Assembly (NCBI GenBank): GCA_034687125.1
Contig: JAQGBZ010000546.1
Coordinates: 1 to 33,719 of the forward strand
Direction of reading: 5' to 3'
From: Neelides folsomi
Lineage: Eukaryota > Arthropoda > Collembola > Neelipleona > Neelidae
DNA length: 33,719 nt
Shown here one piece after another: positions 11,524-20,856 of the stretch. Below the pieces are notes generated by a model. That model saw only the letters and a list, made by a program, of their open reading frames with translations. It did no database searches and was not told where the DNA came from. Position numbers and translations under genes: made by a program. Each line of letters begins with the position of its first letter. Positions within the stretch are counted from its first letter, which is position 1.

Positions 11524-14500
11524 TGATTTATTCCAGAGGAGTTTTCTCACAACTTTTCCACCTGTCCGTCTGGGAATTCCGTGAATAGAGAACCAATAGA
11601 ATTTTGATGCTGGGAATCCTTCGCAAGGTTAGATTAGATGAAATTAGACGCTTATAATTAAATCACCTTCAACTTCCGATTCACTTGAGTGATTTAATTT
11701 TATTATATTAACCCAAGTTCTTCCTAAACTTTTGTCGTTGATAATTTGCTAACTTTGTTATAAATGAAAACACTAAACACTAAACTTCGACTGTATGTTA
11801 TTTGCCTATACTACTAACTAGCTAAAAACGAATTATAAAAACCCTTAATATAACTAATCAGTAAAATAGAACCTACTCTGTATTATAAGATTATGTTTAA
11901 TTTTTTATACGAATTTCAGGCTTTCAAAAAACTCCCTTTTCTCAGTTCTGAATGTTTTTCGTCGACGTTTAACTGATTACAATTTTCGAAGAACAAAGAG
12001 GTTTGGAGATTTTGGAGATAATAGAGATTTTAAATGTTTAAAGGAGCGCTGAGAGTAGAAGTGTGTGCTGAATGAAATCTCAATTTCTAATGTCATCTTT
12101 TCATAACACACGTTTTGAGCAAAAGGAAGTTAAAATTGAAATGCAATCGCAGGCCTTTCACTATCTGACATGTGTTTTTATTAACACCTTTGGTTTTTTG
12201 GCCAAGACCCAAGATTTCCTCTTACTCCATTAGCCCAGTCAAGATTACATATAATCACATATGAGATTCATCATTCATCATACATGTCCCTATAGTAGAA
12301 GAATGTGGAATACACCTGCGGTGTTTATGCATACAATCACTCACGGTTCATGCACCTCCCCCTTTGATCATTGCATGTATACCGTCTATGGCATTTCCTT
12401 ATTTCCTACACTGTCACTTTCCTTCGCCCACATCTTCATTTTACAAAATTTAAAAGATACGAAAGTACTAGTATATTCTATACACACAGTACAGTATAAC
12501 AACTATTAGAATGTATTTATCCATTGTCTTCACATCATTGCTTTTAATCCATAAATGAAGCAATAGTTCATTCATCCGAATAACTCATTAGTAGTTTAAT
12601 AGCGATGTGGGATACAATTACTCTGAATTGGCTAAACATATCAAATTTCAACCATGTACATAAAATTTTATGCCAGTTAGTTACTTTTGATAATTGTGGT
12701 AAAAAATTTCAATATAATGACAATGTATAAAATACGTATATGGAGCATGGTAATGGATATGTAATGTATATTGATATTTTCACTTGTGTACCTTCCTCTT
12801 TTCAACAGGTGCAAGTGTTTTTATTTTATATTCAACAACTCTATCTCGACGTCTCTAGTTATCCTTTTAACTTTGATGTTTATTTCTGCCAAGTAAAACA
12901 ACGTTTGTCTAATCCCTTTCATTGTACCTTATTCATCCGTGTCAAATTGTCCAATCTGATCAAAGGCAATTATGTACATACATTTTTATAATGGCTCATC
13001 ATTTTGCAACATTTTATTTTTTAGGAATAATGATGTCAATTAGGAATTAGCATTTTCATTAACGAATGGATAAAAAAGTTAGATATGATGGAAAAGCTAC
13101 ACTACTGAAAAAGTAAATTGTCTTTGTATCATTTAAACAATTGGGGCAACTTTTCAATATTTCATGTTGAAAAGGCCTCGATGGTTCTAAATATTAAAAT
13201 CCTATTATTTTTTGTAAGTGATCTAACTCATATCTTATATGATGCGAGACGATCGTTGTGTAATAGTTTGAGGTTTATTGTGCACTGTTCCACTAACCCA
13301 GAGATATTCCCCCTTCAAAAGTGAAATGATTGCCGACGACGCTTAAACCTGTTATTCATCCTATGCGCTTGCTTGGTTTTTCAACCAACCTTAAAAGTAA
13401 GAGAGAGAAAAATAATGAAAATAATGAGATTTGATGTCAAGCCCCATGTTACCTAATTGAGGAAGAAATATTATTTATGTATGATGAGAGGTAACGTTGA
13501 AGGCTTGAAGGATTTAACCATTTTCCTCGTGGTAATTGAATATCGGCATAGATCCGATTCCAATTGCATCCCAAATTCTCTAATCATTGCTCAACATATT
13601 AAGACGAATTTGAATATTTTATAATGAAATTGCTTAAATTACCTACAAAGTACACATACAGTTGATTATTAGCATACGATTGATGTTTGTTCTCTTCTTA
13701 AATTCAACAATAAAAATAATTTTTACACATTTATATAAAAATCTTTATAATGTAATCGAGCAATTAATTTTTAGATTTTTATTAGTATTTATATGCAACG
13801 CTAATAAATTGCATAAGTACATACTTGTGTATGATAGTATGTGGGTTTATGTTTGTAAATATTTATGATAAATATTATATACATATTTTCATTTTCAGGT
13901 ATACACTAACTCAAAATTATAATCGATTTTGTGGTATAATTGTAATTCTGAGTAAAAAGGAAGTCTATGCTAAAAAATGCAGACACACGTATTTAATGAT
14001 TAATGATGTTTATTAACGATATTTTCTCACGGGATGTTTACTTGTAGCTATAAATTGAATAAAAATAATTGAATACAAAAGCAATTCGAACAGAAATTCT
14101 TTTCCTAGACTCAATGAGCTTTCATATTATAAATAGGATAATTATTACCTTTAGGTTACAGACGTATCTTGTGATTAATTAAGATTCAATGATATTAATC
14201 CACTTTACACTTAATAATACACATTGAAGACATTTGATTAATTATTTTTCTCAATTGTACTTTAAATAGCAATGAATGAAAACAAGGAATATGCTTGTTT
14301 TACAAATAGGAATAGGAAGTGCAATATGAAAGCAGGTTTTTTTCAAGGCTCTTTATCTGTCCGGATGCGAAGCTTTGTTTAAATTTTAATCCTTACTTTT
14401 AGTTTAAGTTCAGAGTTTAATTAAGCATTAACTTTAAATGCTCGTTTACTCGAAATTTGTACAATTATATCCGATTCTTACAACGAACGCAAAACGTTCA

Positions 14501-14577
14501 TTAAATAGGATGAAGATTTAATAACAATTTAATATTCTGAATCAAAATTGTATTAAAAATTCTATAAAAATTAGAAC
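11524..14577. other. 3-kb divergent intergenic region
   Basis: Lies between the start of the dehydrogenase (-) and the first acyltransferase (+) and so holds both promoters. Segments around 11930-12250 and 13330-13600 are less AT-rich and may carry 5' UTRs or regulatory DNA. The open frames here are short, AT-driven and show no family resemblance. No tRNA-like or repeat structure stood out. Confidence 0.45.
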
Positions 14578-16358
14578 ATGAAAAAATTCAAAGTACATAA
14601 ATTATTATTATTCGTTGGCTACAAAATCTTCATATTCATTTTGACTTTATTTGTCACGCCATTGTTTGCCATTGTTCTCCTCCTCCTTTCTCCTATTTAC
14701 ATTGCAAGATTTCTAGTCTCCAAATGCAGCCGTTTCCTCCGGCCCGATCTTGCCAAAATGCTCTCCACAAGAAGTATGCTTTACGCAGTTGACGACATCA
14801 ACGGAAACCCAACTTCAAATCTCATCGTTGTAACGAAGCTCAAAGGTACGGTTGAGATCGAAAGTCTCCGAGAAGTCATTTTGGACAAAGTGGTCAATTA
14901 TCGAATCAATGGAAAAAACCCAAGACCTGAAATGCAGCAGTATATTACACAATGGATAGGATTCCTATTTTGGAAAATCGATCCTCATTTTGACATTCGA
15001 AATCACGTGAATGTTTATAAACCTTCTAGTGAAGAATTCGTGGATGAGGACAAAATGAAAGAGATTGAAATTGAATTGCTTCACAAACCCCATTCACCCA
15101 AAAGATCACCTTGGGAGGTGTTAATTGTTCAAAATTATCGGCCAAGGAATGACCCAGAAGATGAAGAACCTAAATCTGTAATTACTGTCACAATTCATCA
15201 TTCTATAGGAGATGGGTAATTAATATAATTATATTAAATATATTTTTTATATAATAAAGTAGCATGGCATACTCAAACTTGTAATATTGTACTCGTTTTA
15301 TACAAATTGTTAATGTTTTTATGTTAGGTACTCATTGGCTAAAATGATGGCACATGTTTCTGGCGTATCGGACAAATGTGGAACGCCGATTTACCCAAAG
15401 ATGAATCCATTAATTGAATTTTTTATGAATATTACATTCGTGATAAGGGCCCCTTTTGAGGCCGTTGAGCAAGCACTTGAGTCATATGACAATAATGAAT
15501 GGCACAATCCAAAGGCGAAAAAAGACAAAATCATTCTCAGCGCATCATCTTCAAGAATCCCAGTGACATTTTTAAAAGATATCAAAAATATCCACAATGT
15601 GACGTTGACAAGTCTTATTTTGGGCGGAGTGGCTGGAGGAATTCGCAAATTCATGTTAGCTACGGGAGTGAAAGTTCCAAAAGTTATTCATTGTGGAACT
15701 GCCCTTCCTATGAAAGGCCATCCATCTAAACTTCGTAATTACATGTAAATTCTATAGAGAAAACCACATAAGACAACTTTGTTTAAATAATTGATAATTG
15801 TTTTATAATCGTGAATTATATTTTTATAGGACAGCTTGTTTGGTGCGTCTTCCTATTGGAAAAGCTGAGCCAGTAGAAAGGCTCAAATCAATCCATCGAA
15901 ATCTTGAACAACTCAAACGTTCCACCGTTCCAACAATGTTTTTCACTATTTTGCCAATCACAGGTGGATTGTTTACTTGCATGGTCAAGGCCCTGGCTAA
16001 GAACAACCACACTACAGCGATTCTGTCCAATTTTCCAGGACCAGCAAAAATGTCATTTTTGGGAAACCCTGTGATTGATATGAGCTTCGGAAGCGGATTG
16101 CTTTCAGGAACTACTGGTCAGTTAATCAGTAGTTTTAAATATTATTTATTTATTAAATGTAATATAAAGATAATATTAATTTTGTGTAATTTTTGTCATC
16201 ATTTAGCTATTATTGTTGCTGCATTGAGTTATGATGGAGCAATCAAAATAGTTGTAGAAGTTGACAGAGCAATTGTACCCCCAGGATTCTCACCTGATGA
16301 ACTAATGGATAACATAATGGAAGAAATTAAGATTTTTTCCAAGAAAAATAGTGTTTGA
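14578..16358 (+). CDS. WS/DGAT-like O-acyltransferase (WSD-type), copy 1, 4 exons
   Basis: Predicted acyl-CoA:alcohol/diacylglycerol acyltransferase (wax-ester synthase/DGAT family), 497 residues. Exons: 14578-15215, 15328-15744, 15830-16116, 16207-16358, all in phase. Residues ~8-46 form a long hydrophobic N-terminal anchor, unlike the soluble bacterial enzymes. The catalytic motif HHxxxDG is present as HHSIGDG (207-213) and is split by intron 1 inside the Gly213 codon. The C-terminal WS/DGAT region carries SNFPGP (418-423), matching the family's NVPGP block. LSTRS and DPHFDIRNHV upstream are shared with copy 2. The first intron (112 bases) is absent from copy 2, whereas the other two introns lie at identical positions and the last exon is 152 nt in both. 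A possible poly(A) signal AATAAA lies near 16461. Product could be wax esters or triacylglycerol for cuticle or storage; this is inference. Confidence 0.93.
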
Positions 16359-16639
16359 AAACAATACTTAATTCGATTATTTGATTGTTATAAATTTTAT
16401 AAAATTGTTAAATATTCTTATGTAGGGATACATAAATACATGAAAAATAATGGTGCATGAATAAAACTGTCTCCCTCTTTTAATTCAAGATTAAATATTT
16501 ATTTTCTATTTAATAAAAACATTATTTTCTAGTTTTTATACATGTATGTATGATTAGAACAATTTACTTTTTTACATTCCATTTATTGATGATCCTTGAA
16601 TGGTATACAGTATTCTACTCTAAGAAATCTGATTTTAAG

Positions 16640-17137
16640 AAATTCCAGTAAGATTTATTAAAATTGAATTTTATCAAAATTATGAATGTATCAGCGTTAT
16701 TATGATAATTCATTATACTGTTTATTTGTATCTTCACTCTTATTTATGTTTATTATTATTCACTTCGATTCCTATTGTAAAACAACGAATGTCAATTCTC
16801 CTCTAATAAACCTCAAATATCATTCAAATCCAATCATCCATCTCTTCATCACCACTCTCATTCATCTTAGGAGTTACGACCTAGGATCATACGAATCTCG
16901 CAGCTATAAATTGGTTCTTCGAACCGGATCATGATTTCCTTGTTTGTGATTGGTCGCTGGGATAATGATATCATAAGTTCTTGTCGAAGCTTTATGTTAA
17001 TTGAATTCAGGTGGATGTTTTGAAAGTCACTTTGAGACTTGTGCGAGGTGAGGAACAAATTGTTTCAGGACGTTGCATTTTCTCCTCTAGAAATTCCAGT
17101 AAGATTCATTAAAATTGAATTTTATCAAAATTATGAA
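16640..17137. repeat. 47-bp direct duplication flanking ~400 bp
   Basis: The segments 16640-16686 and 17091-17137 are identical at 46 of 47 positions (both start AAATTCCAGTAAGATT), in the same orientation, about 450 bases apart. The second copy ends 20 bases before the first MITE. No gene lies between. They could be terminal or target repeats of an unknown insertion or remnants of a local duplication. Confidence 0.8.
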
Positions 17138-17157
17138 AATGAAATAAATTGTATGTA

Positions 17158-17537
17158 CAGGGTGAGGCTAAAGTCGCTTCGTTTTGTTCAAAATCAATCA
17201 TATCTTTTTTATTCTTTAATTGATTTTTATTAAAATTGGCTGGTATCTTCCTTAGAGTATATCATATCATATAAAAATGAAATTTAACTGGTTACTTAAG
17301 CTAAATCTTGGCTTCGATATACAGAAAACCTCCTTTCTGAAGTCCTTTTCTGCGGGAAATCACGTTTTCTCAAAGAAAAGTGACTTTCGTTTATTTAATG
17401 TTTAGCCATTTCGGCTTATATTTGGATACATAATATATTGATATATTCCCCATCGAATTGCTATCAAAAGATTTTTATCAATGATCACCTTTAAGTTATT
17501 AAATGATTAAAAACAAAGCGACTTTAGCCTCACCCTG
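17158..17537. mobile_element. MITE 1, 380 bp, terminal inverted repeats and TA duplication
   Basis: Starts CAGGGTGAGGCTAAAGTCGC and ends with its reverse complement; the inverted repeats agree at 27 of about 28 bases. A TA dinucleotide flanks each end (17156-17157 and 17538-17539), as left by Tc1/mariner-type transposases. The interior is AT-rich without a transposase frame, so this is a non-autonomous element needing a transposase elsewhere in the genome. The near-perfect termini suggest it is fairly young. It sits directly beside the U2-like array. Confidence 0.88.
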
Positions 17538-17540
17538 TAT

Positions 17541-17712
17541 GTATAGTGTTGTATAATCTCGACCATTTGGCTGATACTAGTATAGTGTTGTATGATCTTG
17601 GCCATTTGGCTAAGATTCACGTATAGTGAGGTATGATCCCGGCCATTTGGCTAAGATACTAGTATAGTGTTGTATGATCTCGGCTTCTCGGCCATTTGGC
17701 TAAGCCGAGTGA
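17541..17712 (+). repeat. Tandem array (4 units, ~41 bp) resembling the U2 snRNA 5' end
   Basis: Four adjacent units of roughly 40 bases, each with TATAGTGTTGTATGATC then CGGCCATTTGGCTAAGAT, variously diverged. The last unit (17684-17704) matches nucleotides 5-25 of U2 snRNA at 20 of 21 positions (known U2 text CTTCTCGGCCTTTTGG, continuing CTAAG), covering stem-loop I. After AAGAT the other units read GTATAGT-like, loosely comparable with the GTGTAGTA branch-site region of U2. There is no full-length U2 here, so these are derived repeats, not a working gene. In the last unit CTCGGCTT and AAGCCGAG can pair as an 8-bp outer stem. Unit boundaries are approximate. Confidence 0.7.
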
Positions 17713-17793
17713 TAATACAAACGTTTGTATTGTAAATGTATTGGTGTAAAAAACCATTATGTCATTATGATCTGAATCCTAATATCTAATGTA

Positions 17794-18186
17794 CAGGATG
17801 GACCAGAGATCGATGTGTTTTTTTAATCAATCATAAATTTAAGATGGTTAATGATAAAAAAACTCATCCGATCTAACTCCCCTCGATTTCTTCATCTAGG
17901 GTTATGACAAAAAACCAGTCTACTTTGGTTAAATTGAAAGAGGCTATTAGCCAAAAGCATTCACGAAAACCCTGGTTGATATGTGCAAAAGACAATGCGG
18001 GGCAACTGAATGTTGGTTGCAGAGAGGTTATTGAAGTAAATATGACTCAATCGAAGAGTTTGAGGTTTTACTTATATTATACGATATATAAAGTATATGT
18101 ATACCTGCTACTTTTAACGAAATTCGGTTAATAAATAAAAAAGATATTACTCATTAAAAATACGCATCGACCTCTGGACCACCCGA
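17794..18186. mobile_element. MITE 2, 393 bp, diverged terminal inverted repeats with TA duplication
   Basis: Left end CAGGATGGACCAGAGATCGA and the reverse complement of the right end (TCGGGTGGTCCAGAGGTCGA) agree over about 27 of 35 bases; TA flanks both ends (17792-17793, 18187-18188). More diverged than MITE 1 and of a different family, though both have CAGG(G/A)TG-type termini typical of Tc1/mariner derivatives. It contains a 75-codon open frame (17904-18131) with no recognisable transposase motif, which I regard as chance. Confidence 0.75.
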
Positions 18187-18192
18187 TATAGT

Positions 18193-18470
18193 GGCTATTT
18201 TGCAATGAGGCCCGGCCAACTATGCTAAGATACTATACCTCATTCTAGCCCGGAATGCCCGTGAGCTTGAACGAACCGCTAAAATATTATTGCAAATGCT
18301 CATGATAGGGACTTACATGGTAACTAGCACAAGGGTATCTTGGACCCCACATATGAATTTTCAATAATTTAGCAGTTCGTTAACTCACGGGTATTCCGGG
18401 CTGGAATGTGGTATAGTATAGTGTTGTATAATCTTGGCCAATTGGCTAAAATAATAAATAGTAAACATAT
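18193..18470. repeat. Foldback structure with further U2-like units at its outer ends
   Basis: Arms 18230-18291 and 18362-18419 are imperfect inverted copies (shared core AGCCCGGAAT, CCCGTGAG, ACGAAC, GCTAAA) around a ~70-base centre, so the strand can fold into a long hairpin. Just outside the arms are degenerate copies of the neighbouring array unit: GGCCAACTATGCTAAGATAC at 18211-18230 and TATAGTGTTGTATAATCTTG at 18418-18437 followed by GCCAATTGGCTAAAAT. The foldback and the array therefore probably belong to one repeat family that MITE 2 later interrupted. Confidence 0.65.
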
Positions 18471-18694
18471 CCTATTATTTAGCATTGAAAAATATTTCGA
18501 ACCATTTCTTAATAATGGTGTATGTATACTAAGCATTTTGAATATTTTAAAGTAAAACGAATTAAGTGTAAATAAATACAAAACAATTGCCTAAATTCTT
18601 TTAAATTAAATCATCATTCATTTATTAAATTGTCATAATATTATTTAATTAATTACTATTATAAATATAATAATGTATTTTTAATTCACTTATT

Positions 18695-20856
18695 CTACAC
18701 ATTGACATAACTTTCGAAAACATTTAATTCTTGAACAATAAAATTAATAAGCTCTTTGATTGACTCGTCATCCGGGATAATTTTTTGGTCAGCTCCTCCA
18801 ACAATCTTGATCATTCCATTGTAGCTCAATGTTGTGAATCCCATCGCTAAAATATATATAATTTTATATCAATTAAAATTAGTCTAATTTGTAAAAATAG
18901 TCATACTATATAAACTAATTATTTCGCTATTATAATTTTATTTTACATTCTCAATCTCAATGATCATCTCGAATCAATAATTTATTTTCACCCTTCCTTT
19001 CCTTCAATTTTAAAGCTATTTAACTTCATTTCCTATCTTTAAGATATTACTTAGTAAATCAAACTTTAATTATAAGGCATTAATTATTTATAGTAATTAA
19101 AAATATTTAATAGTTCCTTTTATCCACTTTTACTAAACTAAATCAAGATACGTAAAATACATGTAAAGTATAGGAAGTGACCCAATCCTGGGGTAATACA
19201 AAAAATCTCTCCTACCACATATGCGAAAATCAACAAACTTTGTTATTTTAAAAAGTAACAATAGGTAGAGGGACATATTGTGCTATTTCGCCCCAACGCA
19301 TTTTAACTTTTTCATTAGCTTTTCACGAATAAACCATTGTTATATATTTATCAGAACATCACCTGTATTCCCAGGTAATAATCCCGACCCAACGGCAATG
19401 TCAGTCACATGAGTATTCATGAAATGAATTGTTTCTTTCGGTCCTGGCATACTTGTCAAGAGAGCCGTCGTGAGTGTATTTCGAACAGCCAATTTCACCA
19501 TCCATCCAAAGAGCCCTCCGATTAGCGGCATTGTCATAAAAAACACCATTGGAACTGTCGACCGTTTCAACGTTTCCAAATTATCATGAACCATTTTCAG
19601 TCTTCTTACAGGATCTGGATCTCCGACAGGTAAATTAACGATGCACATTGTCCTGTAATTAAAAAATAATTTATTTTTCGGGCAGTTTAAAATAAGTATA
19701 CGATATAATTTTTATTATAAAATAAATATAATATAAAATATAAATTATGATTTAATTAAGATTGGTATAATTTTTACATATGGTTTCTCATTTTGTCTGT
19801 CGGATGATTTGACACAGGTAAGGCCGTTCCACAATGTATCCTCTTCGGAACTTTGACTCCTTTTTGTATCATATAATTTCTAATTCCTCCACAAATGGCC
19901 GCAATTATCACACTCGTCAAACTCACCCCATGAAACGATCGAATTGCTTTGAGTCGATCAATAGAAATCCTCTCGGTGGTAGCAGCTTTGAGATTTTTCG
20001 TCATTTTCCATTCTGGATATTTCCACTCATTGCAATCAAACGAATTGACAATTTGTGGGACAAATTCAAACGGGACTCTGAAAACGAATGAAATAATGTC
20101 TTTGAATTTTTTCCAATTATTAGGAGACTCAAAATTGGCTTTTGGCATTTTCAATTGGGTTTGATCCGCCAAATGTAGAAGAAGTCGAACAATTGAAAAA
20201 CCATCGGCCAATGCATGGTGAATCCGAAAGGCCAAAACGATCCTTGTTACATCTGGCTCAAGAGCTTCGGGCCCAAGCTTCGGTTTATAATTTCTTATAA
20301 TGATCATTTCCCACAAGGGCCTTTTTCTTTTATGTGGTTTGGCAATAAGTTTTAAATTCAATTGTAACAATCGATCCTCGTCTACTTCTTCATTGGGGTC
20401 ATATCCCGGTTCACTGTAGTAATTAACATGGTTTTTAATATCAAATGTAGGGTCGTTTTTCCAAAAGTAGAATCCCATCCATGATGTCATATATTGTTTC
20501 ATTTCCGGCCTCACCAATTCTCCATTCTTCCCTTTGAAATTAATGACTTTTTCTAAAAACGTGGATCTCACGTTGTCCACAGGGATGTCTCCGGACATGA
20601 CAATTGGCACCACAAGATTGATGTTTGGACGGCCGTAGAGATCGTCAATGGCACTCACCATGGAACGTGTCGAAAGCATCTTGCCCAAATCTGGTCGCAC
20701 ATATTTGGCAATTTTGAATATGAAGAATCGGAAAAGGTATATTGGAGTGAGACCGAGGAAAGTTAGCGGCATGCCGAATGTAACAATTATTGAGATCACA
20801 ACTACTAGAATTTTGACAATTAGCTTTTTGAGCAGGATGAACACTCGGGGAACCAT
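18695..20856 (-). CDS. WS/DGAT-like O-acyltransferase (WSD-type), copy 2, 3 exons
   Basis: Paralogue of the gene at 14578, convergent with it. Minus-strand exons 20856-19778, 19652-19363, 18846-18695, in phase, 506 residues. Hydrophobic N-terminal anchor at ~7-50; catalytic HHALADG at 213-219; the C-terminal block reads TSMPGP (426-431) where copy 1 has SNFPGP, so the usual Asn is lost. The long first exon corresponds to exons 1+2 of copy 1; the intron at HHxxxDG is absent. The two genes share exon phases and many blocks (LSTRSM, RPDL.KMLSTRS, VPK.IHCGTALP, LKRSTVP) but differ widely elsewhere, so the duplication is old. A poly(A) signal (minus strand 18626-18621) follows the stop. The catalytic His–Asp pair is intact, so activity is likely; acyl acceptor unknown. 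Confidence 0.93.

Noticed and set aside
11524..11550. Upstream GTG start for the dehydrogenase
   Set aside because: A non-AUG start is unnecessary because an ATG nine codons downstream gives a normal protein length.
12261..14016. Five plus-strand frames of 60-83 codons in the divergent intergenic region
   Set aside because: Phe/Tyr/Ile-rich translations typical of AT-rich non-coding DNA; no flanking splice signals that create a longer product.
17580..17661. tRNA-Asp-like reading of the TAGTATAGTG array units
   Set aside because: Only the A-box region resembles a tRNA; there is no acceptor stem or T arm, and the U2 stem-loop I match is longer and better.
17684..17712. A functional U2 snRNA gene
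   Set aside because: Similarity stops after about 25 nucleotides; the branch-site region, Sm site and 3' stem-loops are missing.
17904..18131. 75-codon frame inside MITE 2
   Set aside because: No DDE/D or DNA-binding motif, no splice context, and it ends in AT-coded residues; most likely chance.
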